Source: Brachyspira sp.
GTDB lineage: Bacteria > Spirochaetota > Brachyspiria > Brachyspirales > Brachyspiraceae
NCBI RefSeq assembly: GCF_029258575.1
Contig: NZ_JARHYI010000033.1
Location: forward strand, 1 to 47,142
Length of the DNA stretch: 47,142 nucleotides
Direction: 5' to 3'
Below are positions 7,775 through 17,485 of this stretch, in pieces. The notes below the pieces were generated by a model, which made no database searches, had not been told where the DNA came from, and saw only the letters and a list, made by a program, of their open reading frames with translations. Every line of letters begins with the position of its first letter. The stretch's first letter is position 1. Position numbers and translations under genes: made by a program.

Positions 7775-9457
7775 TTAATAAATAAGCGATTTTATATCAT
7801 TATACCAATTATTTATATAATTTTTAAGTTCTTCATAACTTATCATAGATTTTTCTATCTTTTCAACATGCCATGGTGATATTATATACGCCAATTTTTT
7901 TATAGAATCATTAATATTTTTGGTATTATTAATATGATATATAAAATCATTTATTTTTTCTATTAATTTTTCTTTCTCTATATCCTCTTTTATAAGATTA
8001 TTTATTTTTATATTTTCATAATTTTTTAATATAATGTTATCATCATATTTTTTTACATTTTTTATTTCAGCAGATTCATTTGTTAATGTAAAAATATCAG
8101 TCATACTTATAATTTCCTGTACTACAGATTCAAAATGATTTCTATAGCTTAGAAGGGTAGCTGATGTATTTCTATATATATTATCATAGCATTTTACTTT
8201 TTCTATATCATGGAGTCTTTTATATTTAGCCGATTCAAAAGTTTTTAACTTATTGCTGTTTATAAAGTCATAAGAGGAAGCATTTGAATATTTGGAATGC
8301 GTTTTATCATCAAGGTGGCAAAAATCGCATCCAGCAAGAAGTATATATTTAGGATTAAGCATATGAGCTACTCTCAATGCAGGCATTATGACGCTTCCTT
8401 CCATATAGAAAAATATATTGTTATTATCATCATTTATAGGGTAGAGTATATTTTCAAAACTTTCATCATGCGAGAAATAAAATATTCTTTTATTTTCTAT
8501 ATGAGTTAGAGGATAAGGATATGCTGTATGTGTAGTGAATATATTTATATCATTATTTTCTTTTTTTGTAATCTCTTTTAAGTGTATAGAAGAATAAAAT
8601 CCTCCGTCAGTAGTTATAACGGCATTTGGTTTTATATTATTTTTTATTAAAGTGTTAAAGGCATGAGATAAAACTATTATAAAATGAGTTTTTGATAATT
8701 CTTTTATTTTTTCTATATATTTATCTGTTGAAGATCCTGCTGATACAAGTAAAACAGGAATTTCTTTTTTTAATATATTATAAAAAGTTTTTATTGAATA
8801 TCCTTCATTAAAATGCATATTATATAATATATTTCTAGCCCATATAGGAGCAAAATAATAATTTGAAGTTAAAGACATTAACTTTTCTTTTATACTATTT
8901 GCAAGTGATATATTAATTTCATCATAATATCTACTTGTTTCATCATTTATATTTGAAGCTCTTACATGCCTTATATAAATGATTTTTTTAGTATCATGAT
9001 CATTCATATAAAAATTGAAGAAATCTAATATAGTTTTTATATCTTCATTTAAAATTATGATGATGTTTTTAACTATATTTTCATTTTCTATATTGAAATT
9101 TTCAAAGATGAGTTTAACTATTTCTATATCTTTTTCTATTATTATAGCTTTATTATTTTCATTCAATGATAAAAAATACTCTATATGAAAGAATGATGCT
9201 ATTGATAAAAATATCCCTATATGTTCACTTTCATCTCTTATAAATTGCGATATTAATCTTTTAGCCTCTTCAATAGGATTATATATTGATGTTAATGGCT
9301 TATCATTATATAAAACAGCAAACATATTATTTTTAGTCTGTTTTAATTTATATTTATTATTGTTAGAATTATATTCTATCAATTTTTTTACAGATCTAAA
9401 ATTATATTTATTTTTATTTAAAAGATTAATATTCTTATTGAATATATTATTATCCAT
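7775..9457 (-). CDS. DUF115 / motility-associated factor (Maf-like) protein
   Basis: A 560-residue protein of the DUF115 family (MptE-like fold, also called motility-associated factor glycosyltransferase). The core is clear at about residues 230-300: PVLLVSAGSSTDKYIEKIKE, then FIIVLSHAFNTLIKNNIKPN and AVITTDGG. A downstream segment ILLAGCDFCHLDDKTHSKYS fits the same family. In other bacteria, members link to flagellin glycosylation with nonulosonic sugars. The gene follows the M15 peptidase gene by eight bases and is probably co-transcribed. Codon use is very Asn/Ile/Lys rich, even for this genome. Exact substrate is unknown. Confidence 0.8.
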   Translation of the reverse strand: MDNNIFNKNINLLNKNKYNFRSVKKLIEYNSNNNKYKLKQTKNNMFAVLYNDKPLTSIYNPIEEAKRLISQFIRDESEHIGIFLSIASFFHIEYFLSLNENNKAIIIEKDIEIVKLIFENFNIENENIVKNIIIILNEDIKTILDFFNFYMNDHDTKKIIYIRHVRASNINDETSRYYDEINISLANSIKEKLMSLTSNYYFAPIWARNILYNMHFNEGYSIKTFYNILKKEIPVLLVSAGSSTDKYIEKIKELSKTHFIIVLSHAFNTLIKNNIKPNAVITTDGGFYSSIHLKEITKKENNDINIFTTHTAYPYPLTHIENKRIFYFSHDESFENILYPINDDNNNIFFYMEGSVIMPALRVAHMLNPKYILLAGCDFCHLDDKTHSKYSNASSYDFINSNKLKTFESAKYKRLHDIEKVKCYDNIYRNTSATLLSYRNHFESVVQEIISMTDIFTLTNESAEIKNVKKYDDNIILKNYENIKINNLIKEDIEKEKLIEKINDFIYHINNTKNINDSIKKLAYIISPWHVEKIEKSMISYEELKNYINNWYNDIKSLIY

Positions 9458-9465
9458 TTTGTACT

Positions 9466-10554
9466 CTAAAATATACCGTATTTTTCCACAAGTTCATAAG
9501 CAGCATCTTCATCATCTTTTAATTTATTATAAATTATGAGTTCAGGTCTATATTCAAAATGTATTGTATCATAATTATGCCATTTTCCTCCCCATATAAA
9601 ACCATATTTTTCAAATACTTTCACAACTTCTTTAGGAGGATGCCATCTTTTATCATAGGGCGTGGCATACCAAGCCTTATTATTAACCCTAGTCCAAGCC
9701 CAATATATCTGCTTCCCATAATTTTTTTTAGGCAATGTATCGAATGCCACTCCATAACTATGATAGCTTCTGCTTGAACTTTTTGATATAATTTTCCAAA
9801 CATATCCGCTTACTGTTTTTAATGAGTCTAAAAAATCTTCTACTTCTTTATTAGTTTGAGCTATAAGCCTTACTTCTACACTTACATTAGAAAGAGGTTC
9901 ATATACATAATCATGAACTCTCACTTTATATCCTAATATACTTTTTGTACTTATATGCTTAATCATACTTCTTTCACTCATTCCATCATAAAGAGTGTCT
10001 AAAAATTTATTATTTATATATTTTGTGTTATTAACCCTTTTTTTATAATATTCTTGAAGTTCCTGAGTTCTTTCAGGTGTTTCTTCCTGTATCTCTGGAA
10101 GCCCACTTATAGGATATGAATAAAATCCAAAGGGTATATATTTATCTTCATTTGTCATATCTTCATCGGTTAATAATTTTCCATTAGCCCAATTGAACCA
10201 TATTCCATCTAAATAAAAACCTAATTCTCTATTTTTTATAACAGGCTGAGATATTCTATTGGAGTATGCTAAATGCAAAGATATAGTTTCCAATGCTCCT
10301 GGTCTTATAATAAAATCTTTTCTTATTCTTTTTTTTTCCTCTTCAAGTTTCATTTTTTTTCTATCAATATTTGCCATTATATCTGTAGTATTATTTATAT
10401 ATATTATTCCCACAGCTGATATTGAAGAAATTATTATTGTTATTAAAGCTATAGTGAATATCTTATATTTAGAACCTGCTTTTACAATAAAACTTATGAT
10501 TGCAAGTACAATTAATATACTACTTATTACTAAAACATATCGCAGAACTGTCAT
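9466..10554 (-). CDS. Membrane-anchored M15-family D-Ala-D-Ala carboxypeptidase-like protein
   Basis: A 362-residue protein with two hydrophobic segments near the N-terminus (about residues 4-24 and 32-54). A basic linker follows, and then a periplasmic domain. The C-terminal third carries the zinc-peptidase motifs of family M15 (VanY/DdpX): YHSYGVAFDT supplies the first His and Asp, and DTIHFEYRPE supplies the last His. The aromatic GFIWGGKWHNYD between them is typical. It probably trims peptidoglycan stem peptides. It is the first gene of a pair with the DUF115 gene. Start at ATG 10554 is the only good candidate before the membrane segment. Confidence 0.82.
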   Translation of the reverse strand: MTVLRYVLVISSILIVLAIISFIVKAGSKYKIFTIALITIIISSISAVGIIYINNTTDIMANIDRKKMKLEEEKKRIRKDFIIRPGALETISLHLAYSNRISQPVIKNRELGFYLDGIWFNWANGKLLTDEDMTNEDKYIPFGFYSYPISGLPEIQEETPERTQELQEYYKKRVNNTKYINNKFLDTLYDGMSERSMIKHISTKSILGYKVRVHDYVYEPLSNVSVEVRLIAQTNKEVEDFLDSLKTVSGYVWKIISKSSSRSYHSYGVAFDTLPKKNYGKQIYWAWTRVNNKAWYATPYDKRWHPPKEVVKVFEKYGFIWGGKWHNYDTIHFEYRPELIIYNKLKDDEDAAYELVEKYGIF

Positions 10555-10706
10555 ATATTTTTTATTACTCTTAAAACAATATTTGTTTACATAATATTAA
10601 CACATATTAATATTAAACACAAATACATTATCGTTAAAAAAATTATATTTAATAGGAGGTTTTATTAAAAGAAAATATAATGTATTTATGTTTATGAAAG
10701 ATGAAT

Positions 10707-10779
10707 TGGGCGATGACGGGCTCGAACCGCCGACCTAGTGCTTGTAAGGCACCCGCTCTCCCAGCTGAGCTAATCGCCC
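10707..10779 (-). tRNA. tRNA-Val (anticodon UAC)
   Basis: Read on the minus strand, acceptor arm GGGCGAT pairs with ATCGCCC. The D arm is GCTC/GAGC. The anticodon stem GGTGC/GCACT encloses CTTACAA, giving anticodon TAC. The T arm contains GGTTCGAGCCC. It is 73 bases with an A discriminator, and CCA is not encoded. Confidence 0.95.
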
Positions 10780-10947
10780 TTTCATTTGAAATGATAAATT
10801 TATATGAACATAGCATAGAAAAAAAGTCAAGTAATTAATTGTAAAATTCTATATTTTGTAAAACTTTCTCAAATATATATTGCTAAAATAATAAAAAATG
10901 TTATTATACTATAGAAAAAATATTATATAAGTAGAATTTTTATAAAA

Positions 10948-12240
10948 ATGAATGTAGAGTTTTTGCTTTCAGCAGTATTTGATAATAGAAGGGTTATTCC
11001 TAGCCAAGATAGATTATTTAAAGCGATAGTATCATCTCTTAATGAAGTAAATATTAACCCTCTTGTAATGATATCCGAATTTTCTATAATAGAAGACGGA
11101 AGCACTCTTATATATTCATTTCATCCTTCTGCAGATCCTATATATTTTGAATTCAAAACAGATACTTTATTTATAACTATAAGTACAGGAAGTTTTGGAG
11201 CGGGCTACCATAAATTTATAGTAGGTGTTTTGGATAGAATAGCGAGAAGGCTTGATATAGAGTTAAAAGAAGATGCCGTTCATAAAGATCCAAGCGGGTA
11301 TTTTAGAAATAGAAATTTTGAAGAATTAAAGAAATTTTTTATAAATTCATTGGCTGATTATTCAAAAATGCTTATTACACATCATGATAATGGTTTCAGC
11401 AATTTTATGATATCAATGCCTTATGATTATCCTATAATAGAAAAAGAGTATTTTGCCTTATCTTCATTGGGATACTGGGGAAAAAATTGGTTTACTGATT
11501 TTATAGATGCAGATGAAACAGCAAGATTTGCAATGGCTGGCGATTTCTTTCTTTGGGATACTGAAGAGATGAATGCCAAATTTTGGTTTAAAAGTTTTAT
11601 TAGTATGATTTGGCTCTATTTCCCATTCAGAGAGGCTATAGGTGCCAAAGAAAAGACTATGTATAAAAAAATTATGTATTCTTTTCAGGAAGCATATAAA
11701 AAAGATGCTAATCTTCGTTATCCTTGGGATATACTTATTGATATTTCGCATTATTTAGATGATGTAAATTTAGCCAAGTTTATAGAAGGCAAGAAAAATA
11801 TACATCAGCCTAATATGGAAATAGGTTTCAGATTAGAGAATGCTAGATACTCTATAGCGGCAGGATTTACTATTGTTCTTCCTATGCGTATGAATGTATT
11901 TAAAAATGATAAATCTTTAATAGAGTTTAAAGATATCAATATGTATATAGCTATGCAGGTTTATTCTTTTGCCAATGAAGAAACGGATGTAATAATGGAA
12001 TATGTACTAAAGCAGATAGATATTGCAGGAGAAGATAAAGGCGAAAGATTGGATATTAAAGTAAAAAGCAGTGATATAGAAAGCATTATTTACGAAAAAG
12101 AATTAGAGGATAATGATCATATTATAACAGTAGCCTGTGCTGCCAAAAAATTATCACTTCTTGCATGGTTCACTTATTCCGAAGAAAAATATAGAGATAT
12201 TTGTTTGGAAGCTATAAAATCTATAAATATAGAAAATTAA
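10948..12240 (+). CDS. Conserved-looking protein of unknown function
   Basis: A 430-residue, apparently cytoplasmic protein. It has no signal peptide or membrane segment, and the open frame has normal codon use and genus-like amino-acid bias. I recognise no domain. Noticeable segments are FITISTGSFGAGYHKFIVGV (about 75-95), an aromatic-rich middle (YWGKNWFTDFIDADET, FWFKSFISMIWLYFPFREA) and a C-terminal ITVACAAKKLSLLAWFTY. Upstream is the tRNA, downstream the FlgN-like gene with its own promoter. Function cannot be assigned. Confidence 0.75.
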   Translation: MNVEFLLSAVFDNRRVIPSQDRLFKAIVSSLNEVNINPLVMISEFSIIEDGSTLIYSFHPSADPIYFEFKTDTLFITISTGSFGAGYHKFIVGVLDRIARRLDIELKEDAVHKDPSGYFRNRNFEELKKFFINSLADYSKMLITHHDNGFSNFMISMPYDYPIIEKEYFALSSLGYWGKNWFTDFIDADETARFAMAGDFFLWDTEEMNAKFWFKSFISMIWLYFPFREAIGAKEKTMYKKIMYSFQEAYKKDANLRYPWDILIDISHYLDDVNLAKFIEGKKNIHQPNMEIGFRLENARYSIAAGFTIVLPMRMNVFKNDKSLIEFKDINMYIAMQVYSFANEETDVIMEYVLKQIDIAGEDKGERLDIKVKSSDIESIIYEKELEDNDHIITVACAAKKLSLLAWFTYSEEKYRDICLEAIKSINIEN

Positions 12241-12382
12241 TTTATTAATTTTTACCTATATAAAAAATACTATACAGTTTATTTTTTAGCTGAAAATGTT
12301 TGATAAATAAGCATATAAAATTGAAAATATCAATTATAGTCATCAAAACACGAATTAACATAATATTTTTTAAAAAATTATG

Positions 12383-12409
12383 TAAAGTAATCATAATCCC
12401 AGCCGATAA
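12383..12409 (+). promoter_or_regulatory. Sigma-28 (FliA) promoter before flgN-like gene
   Basis: TAAAGTAA (12383-12390), an 11-base spacer and GCCGATAA (12402-12409). This matches the flagellar sigma-28 consensus TAAAGTTT-N11-GCCGATAA almost perfectly, with a perfect -10 and correct spacing. It lies about 55 bases before the FlgN-like start. Confidence 0.85.
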
Positions 12410-12463
12410 TTTAAATGTAGTTAAATTTTAAACAGATTGGCTATTAACTTAAAGGTGGTATTT

Positions 12464-12973
12464 ATGTTTAACTTATATGAAGAGCTTACAAAAATTGAGA
12501 TACTTCTTACTAAAGAAATAGAAGTATATAAAATAATATTGGAAGATGAAGAGAAAAAGGTTAATTCTATAATCAATACAAGATTGCAGGATATACATTT
12601 ATACTGTGATCATCAAAATGAAAAAATGACAGAGGCTAATGAGCTTAGAAAAATGAGAGAAAATGTTATTGATTTAATAGTATTGAATAAATTCCCTCAT
12701 CTATCGGAAACAGCAACATTATCAGATATTATAAGAAGAATACCTCTAAACAAAACTGCTAAAATATCAGCACTTCGTCTTGAATTAGTTACTTTAATGG
12801 CTAGATTAAAGCATCTTAATAAATTAGCCCCTAAACTTTTCGATGAGGCTTTAGATTTATTTGCAAATATGAAAGAAGTGCTAAATGAAAGTAAAAAAGT
12901 TGGATATAACAACAAAGGTAAAGAGCATGTTGTTAATAGGAAATTATCAGTATTAGTAAATAAGCAAGTTTAA
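12464..12973 (+). CDS. flgN: FlgN-like flagellar export chaperone
   Basis: A 169-residue, mostly helical protein. The first 75 residues (LYEELTKIEILLTKEIEVYK onward) resemble the FlgN family: an N-terminal coiled coil of LL..E...Y..L...E repeats, then an Ala/Leu-rich second helix bundle and a basic tail. FlgN proteins are chaperones for the hook-filament junction proteins FlgK and FlgL. Start ATG 12464 is chosen because AGGTGG lies six bases upstream; a TTG-based extension to 12437 would swallow that RBS. The sigma-28 promoter just upstream supports a late-flagellar role independently of the weak sequence similarity. Not next to flgK/flgL in this window. Confidence 0.7.
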   Translation: MFNLYEELTKIEILLTKEIEVYKIILEDEEKKVNSIINTRLQDIHLYCDHQNEKMTEANELRKMRENVIDLIVLNKFPHLSETATLSDIIRRIPLNKTAKISALRLELVTLMARLKHLNKLAPKLFDEALDLFANMKEVLNESKKVGYNNKGKEHVVNRKLSVLVNKQV

Positions 12974-12996
12974 TATAGAATATTTATATCTTAATT

Positions 12997-13034
12997 AAAC
13001 GTATGGCATAGTTTTATGTTATACGTTTTTTTTT
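12997..13034 (+). terminator. Terminator after flgN-like gene
   Basis: A 14-bp stem (12997-13010 with 13015-13028, two G-U pairs), loop GTTT, followed by a long T run. Confidence 0.85.
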
Positions 13035-13146
13035 ATATTTTGTTTTAATTTTTTTAAATAACTTAATAAAAAATATTGCAATAATATAAAAACGATATAA
13101 AGTATTACTCAAAATAATAATTTAAAAACTTAAACAGGACAAAATT

Positions 13147-14088
13147 ATGAAAAAAGTAAATTTATCAGGAAGAGATTTTATTAATTTGGAGGATTTTACA
13201 AGCGAAGAATTATCAGCTTTAATAGATTATACCTTTGAATTAAAATCAAAAGTAAAAAATAGAGAAGAAATTGATATTATGAAGAATAGAACTATGGTGA
13301 TGTATTTTTCAAAGCCTAGTTTAAGGACTCGTTTAAGTTTTGAAATAGGTATGAATAAATTAGGTGGAGATGCTTTCGTACTCAAGCAGGATGAAATTAT
13401 ATTGGGACAAAGAGAGAGTATTGAAGACAGTGCTAATGTTATTTCAAGATACTGCGATTTGATTATGATAAGAACATTTGCTCATAGTGATGTAGAAGAC
13501 TTTGCTAAATATTCAAAAGTGCCTGTAATAAATGCTCTTACAGATCTTTCACATCCTTGTCAGATTATGGCTGATTTATTCACTATGAAAGAATATTTCG
13601 GAAAATTAGAAGGGCTTACTTTAACATATATCGGAGATGGCAACAATGTATGCAATAGTCTTTTAATAGGCTGTACATCTCTTGGAGTTAATGTTAAAGT
13701 TGGAGTACCTAAAGGTTATGAGCCTGATGCTAAAACTATAGAAATAGCTAAGAAAATAGCAAAAGAGAAAGGATGCACTGTTGAAATTACAAATGATGTA
13801 AAAGAGGCAGTAAGTAGATCTGATGTAGTTTATACTGATGTATGGGCTTCTATGGGGCAGGAGAGTGAAAAAGAACAAAGACTTAATATATTCAAAGGCT
13901 TTACTCTTACTAAAGAATTATTTTCTCTAGCAAATAAAGGGGCTATAGCATTGCATTGTCTTCCTGCACATAAGGGGGAGGAGATAAGCGAAGAAGTATT
14001 CAATATGAATGCTCAGTATATTTATGAAGAGGCAGAAAATAGAATGCATGCTCAAATGGCTATAATGAGCAGTATAGTAAAAGAATAA
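13147..14088 (+). CDS. argF: Ornithine carbamoyltransferase
   Basis: A 313-residue enzyme that makes citrulline from ornithine and carbamoyl phosphate. It carries the carbamoyl-phosphate loop SLRTRLSFE (about residues 57-65), the HPCQ motif (about 137-140) and the ornithine-binding HCLPAHKGEEIS near the C-terminus. Length matches anabolic ArgF. The start has an AGGA-type RBS eight bases upstream. It is the first gene of an argF-argG-argH run on the same strand, although 383 bases separate it from argG. I cannot exclude a catabolic role, but the argG/argH neighbours favour biosynthesis. Confidence 0.93.
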   Translation: MKKVNLSGRDFINLEDFTSEELSALIDYTFELKSKVKNREEIDIMKNRTMVMYFSKPSLRTRLSFEIGMNKLGGDAFVLKQDEIILGQRESIEDSANVISRYCDLIMIRTFAHSDVEDFAKYSKVPVINALTDLSHPCQIMADLFTMKEYFGKLEGLTLTYIGDGNNVCNSLLIGCTSLGVNVKVGVPKGYEPDAKTIEIAKKIAKEKGCTVEITNDVKEAVSRSDVVYTDVWASMGQESEKEQRLNIFKGFTLTKELFSLANKGAIALHCLPAHKGEEISEEVFNMNAQYIYEEAENRMHAQMAIMSSIVKE

Positions 14089-14471
14089 TATTTAGTAAAT
14101 ATTAAATTAATTTTTGTTATTTGTGGAGTAATTTATACTAAAAGATTAATTTTTTAAAATTAGAATATTTGCATAGCTTTACACCTCTTCTTTTGCGACC
14201 TAAGGAAGTTAGTTATAGCATGGAACAAAGAAGTTAGGATAGGCTATATTTTAGAAATCCAATTTTAGTGTATCTAAATTGGATAATTTATCTTGTAAGA
14301 TATATTTAATATTATTTTACTTACACTTTTTGATTCGGAGAAAAAGAACAATAAAAAATTAAAATAACAATAGACTTAAAAATTTTTAGCATATATTTTG
14401 TAAATTTAGTTTAATCGAGGTAATCGAATATAAATAAAAACATTTTATAAGTTTTAAATAAGGGATTTATC
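14089..14471. other. argF-argG intergenic region with hairpins
   Basis: No open frame is evident. It contains a 9-bp-plus hairpin at 14257-14284 (ATCCAATTT/AAATTGGAT) without a following T run, and a small palindrome TATCTTGTAAGATA at 14289-14302. A slightly GC-richer stretch at about 14170-14250 has two GAAGTTAG repeats and resembles a decayed intergenic repeat. It could be a leader for argGH, but I recognise no riboswitch class. Confidence 0.4.
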
Positions 14472-15692
14472 ATGAAAAAAAAATTAGTATTAGCCTATTC
14501 AGGCGGTTTGGACACTACAGTTATTATACCATGGCTTAAAGAGAATTATGATTATGATGTAATTGCTGTTTGTGTCGATGTAGGTCAGGGAACTGAAACT
14601 GACGGTTTAGAGGAAAGAGCTTTAAAAACTGGTGCTGTTAAATACAGATTAGTTAAATGCGAAGATGAATTTGTTACTGATTATCTTTATCCTATAGTAA
14701 AGGCTGAGGCTACTTATGAGGATAAATATTTGCTTGGTACTTCTGCTGCAAGACCTTTAATAGCTAAAAAGTTAGTTGATGTGGCTTTAGAAGAAGGTGC
14801 TACTGCTATAGCACATGGAGCTACTGGTAAAGGTAATGACCAATTAAGATTTGAATTGACAGTTAAGGCATTAGCACCAAATTTTGAAATCATAGCTCCT
14901 TGGAGAGAATGGAATATAGCTTCAAGAGAGGAAGAGATTAAATATTTGGAAGACAGAAATTTAGAAGTACCTATGAAGAAAGATGATTCTTATTCAAGAG
15001 ATAAGAACCTTTGGCATTTATCACATGAGGGATTAGAGCTTGAAGATCCTGTTAATATACCTAATTATGAAAGACTTCTAAAACTCTCAAATACTTTAGA
15101 AAATGCTCCTAATGAGGGACAATTTGTGGAATTAGAATTTGAAAAAGGAATACCTACTAAAGTTGATGGAAAAACTTTATCGCCTTCTGATTTAGTTAAA
15201 TATTTAAATGAAATAGGTGGAAAGCATGCAGTTGGTATTGTTGATCTATTAGAAAACAGAGTAGTAGGAATAAAATGCCGTGGTGTATATGAAACTCCGG
15301 GAGGAACTATTCTTTATGCTGCTCATAGAGAAATTGAACATTTATGTTTAGACAGAGATACTTTATACTTTAAGCATATAGTTTCTCATAAGTTAACAGA
15401 TCTTGTATACAGCGGAAAATGGTTTACTCCTTTAAGAGAAGCTTTATGTGCCTTCATTGACAGCACTCAGCAAACTGTAACAGGAAAAGTAAAATTAAAA
15501 TTATATAAAGGAAATATCATACCTGCTGGAGTTACCTCTCCTTATTCTGTTTATAATCAGAGTTTGGCTAGCTTTACTACAGGTGAATTATATAACCATC
15601 ATGATGCTCAGGGCTTTATTACATTATTCGGTTTGCCTTTGAAAGTGAATGCTTTAATGAAGGAACGTGTTAAAAATAACGGAGTTAAATAA
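14472..15692 (+). CDS. argG: Argininosuccinate synthase
   Basis: A 406-residue ATP-dependent ligase joining citrulline and aspartate. The N-terminal PP-loop LAYSGGLDTTV is at residues 6-16. Further family segments are AHGATGKGNDQLRFE (ATP/citrulline site) and YETPGGTILYAAH. Length is typical. The start has GGG a few bases upstream (AAGGGATTTATC before ATG). argH follows after seven bases, with its RBS inside the end of this gene, so the two are translationally close. Confidence 0.97.
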   Translation: MKKKLVLAYSGGLDTTVIIPWLKENYDYDVIAVCVDVGQGTETDGLEERALKTGAVKYRLVKCEDEFVTDYLYPIVKAEATYEDKYLLGTSAARPLIAKKLVDVALEEGATAIAHGATGKGNDQLRFELTVKALAPNFEIIAPWREWNIASREEEIKYLEDRNLEVPMKKDDSYSRDKNLWHLSHEGLELEDPVNIPNYERLLKLSNTLENAPNEGQFVELEFEKGIPTKVDGKTLSPSDLVKYLNEIGGKHAVGIVDLLENRVVGIKCRGVYETPGGTILYAAHREIEHLCLDRDTLYFKHIVSHKLTDLVYSGKWFTPLREALCAFIDSTQQTVTGKVKLKLYKGNIIPAGVTSPYSVYNQSLASFTTGELYNHHDAQGFITLFGLPLKVNALMKERVKNNGVK

Positions 15693-15699
15693 TTAATTT

Positions 15700-17088
15700 A
15701 TGAAAGAAAAATTATGGGGGGGACGCTTTTCTAAAGAGCTTAACAAAGAAGCTAATGATTTTAATTCCTCATTATCTTTTGATTGTAAGATGTACAGAGA
15801 GGATATTTTAGGTAGCATAGCACATGCTAAAATGCTTGGGGAATGTTCCATTATTGCTCTTGATGAAAGCGTAACTATAATAAATGCTTTAAAACAGATT
15901 TTAGATGATATAGAAAATAATAAACTTCAATTTGATTTTGAATTGGAGGATATTCATACTCAGGTTGAAAGATGGCTTATTGACAGAATAGGTGAAATCG
16001 GTAAGAAAGTACATACTGGAAGAAGCCGTAATGATCAGGTTGCTCTTGATCTGAGAATGCATTTAAAAAACAAAATTGAAAATATAAAATCTTTAATACT
16101 GGATTTAATTTCTATATTAATAAGCATTCAAAAAGAGCATACAAAAACTTATATGAGCGGTTATACTCATCTTCAAAGGGCACAGGTTATTACATTTGCA
16201 CATTATTTAGGTGCTTATGTTGAGATGTTTAAAAGGGATTTTGACAGGCTTAATGATGCCTATAAGAGAATAGATGTTATGCCTCTCGGTGCTGGTGCTT
16301 TGGCTTGTTCTACTTATAGCATTGACAATAAGAAAACTGCTGAAACTCTAAACTTCAAGAATGTTATGCTAAACTCATTAGATGCTGTATCTGACAGAGA
16401 TTTTGTTATTGAAACTGAATCTGCATTAGCTATAATAATGATGCATTTAAGCCGTTTTTCTGAAGAGTTTATTTTGTATTCTACTTCCGAGTTTAAGTTT
16501 TTGGAATTTGATGATGAGTTTACTACAGGTTCTAGTTTAATGCCTCAGAAGAAAAATCCAGACATACTTGAGCTTATTCGAGGAAAGACTGGCAGAGTTT
16601 ACGGTAATTTATTTTCAATACTTACTGTAATGAAATCTTTGCCTTTAGCGTACAATAAGGATATGCAAGAGGACAAAGAAGGTATATTTGATTCTTTGGA
16701 AAATGTTAAAAATTGTTTATCAATACTTCCTAATGTATTAAAAACAATGAAAGTTAATAAAGATAATATGCTTAATTCTGTTAATGAAGGTTTTTTGAAT
16801 GCTACTGAGGTTGCTGATTATCTTGTAAGGAAGGGCATGGCTTTTAGAGATGCTCATGGTGTTTCTGGGCGTCTTGTTGTATACTCAATTAATAATAACA
16901 AGAATCTTTCTACTCTCTCAATAGAAGAATATAAAAAAGAGTCTAACCTTTTTGAAGATGATATTTATTCATGCATTACTCCAGAGGCTCAGGTTTCTAA
17001 CAAGACTATGATTGGAAGTCCTAGCGAGAATGCTGTTTTGGAAGTGATAAAGATAAATGAAGAATGGCTAAAATCAAATAAAAAATAA
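15700..17088 (+). CDS. argH: Argininosuccinate lyase
   Basis: A 462-residue fumarase/aspartase-superfamily enzyme that splits argininosuccinate into arginine and fumarate. It has the signature GSSLMPQKKNPDILELIRGK (about 279-298), the early HTGRSRNDQVALDLR motif (about 104-118) and the YTHLQRAQ segment with the catalytic His. Length is normal. The start is ATG 15700 (MKEKLWGGRFSKE, classical N-terminus); its RBS GGAG is in the final codons of argG. A terminator follows. Confidence 0.97.
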   Translation: MKEKLWGGRFSKELNKEANDFNSSLSFDCKMYREDILGSIAHAKMLGECSIIALDESVTIINALKQILDDIENNKLQFDFELEDIHTQVERWLIDRIGEIGKKVHTGRSRNDQVALDLRMHLKNKIENIKSLILDLISILISIQKEHTKTYMSGYTHLQRAQVITFAHYLGAYVEMFKRDFDRLNDAYKRIDVMPLGAGALACSTYSIDNKKTAETLNFKNVMLNSLDAVSDRDFVIETESALAIIMMHLSRFSEEFILYSTSEFKFLEFDDEFTTGSSLMPQKKNPDILELIRGKTGRVYGNLFSILTVMKSLPLAYNKDMQEDKEGIFDSLENVKNCLSILPNVLKTMKVNKDNMLNSVNEGFLNATEVADYLVRKGMAFRDAHGVSGRLVVYSINNNKNLSTLSIEEYKKESNLFEDDIYSCITPEAQVSNKTMIGSPSENAVLEVIKINEEWLKSNKK

Positions 17089-17107
17089 TATATCATTAAT
17101 AAAATAT

Positions 17108-17146
17108 AAAAAACAAGGATGCTAAAAAATAGTGTTCTTGTTTTTT
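17108..17146 (+). terminator. Terminator of argGH
   Basis: AAACAAGGATGCTA pairs with TAGTGTTCTTGTTT (several G-U pairs), followed by T-rich sequence, 20 bases after the argH stop. Confidence 0.75.
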
Positions 17147-17202
17147 ATTGCATTATTAATATTACAAAAACCATATATTAAAAACTAATGAAAAAATTAT
17201 AT

Positions 17203-17225
17203 CAACTTTTTTTGCCAAAAAGTTG
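17203..17225. repeat. Small inverted repeat CAACTTTTT/AAAAAGTTG
   Basis: A perfect 9-bp inverted repeat around TTGCC, in the non-coding stretch before the Mrr remnant. It might be a terminator-like or repeat-derived hairpin. Confidence 0.45.
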
Positions 17226-17240
17226 CAAAAAGACAAATTA

Positions 17241-17430
17241 TTATAATTGTATTATCACATCATAAATATTTCTTGTTTCAAGTACTTTAACTCCTACTTC
17301 ATATTCACGCATATATTTTGTAAGTCTGTATCCGTTTATTAAAATATTTTATATCTTTTGATTCATCAACAACTCTTTTAGCATGCGGAGTATAATCTGA
17401 AGTAGTTATAAAAATTCCTATGTTTATTCC
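17241..17430 (-). pseudogene. C-terminal remnant of an Mrr-type restriction endonuclease
   Basis: Minus-strand translation gives GINIGIFITTSDYTPHAKR followed by VVDESKDIKYFN. Then, after a one-base shift, it gives INGYRLTKYMREYEVGVKV and ends LETRNIYDVIIQL. This is the hallmark C-terminal pattern of the Mrr_cat domain (G.fiTTs.ft..A...a..i.LI.G..L...M.eY.vGV). The catalytic D-QxK part is absent and the frame is broken, so this is a decayed fragment. It shows that a restriction-type gene once sat here. Confidence 0.7.
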
Positions 17431-17485
17431 ATATTATAAAATTTATTCTCATTCCCCCCTCTCATTCTCTTTTACTTATTTTAAA

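Noticed and set aside
10640-10700. Small gene after the AGGAGG at about 10650
   Set aside because: The nearest downstream start codons lead only to very short frames that run into the tRNA; no coding signal.
14089-14471. ArgR/ARG-box operator or arginine riboswitch before argG
   Set aside because: I could not match a known operator or aptamer; the hairpins seen have no diagnostic sequence.
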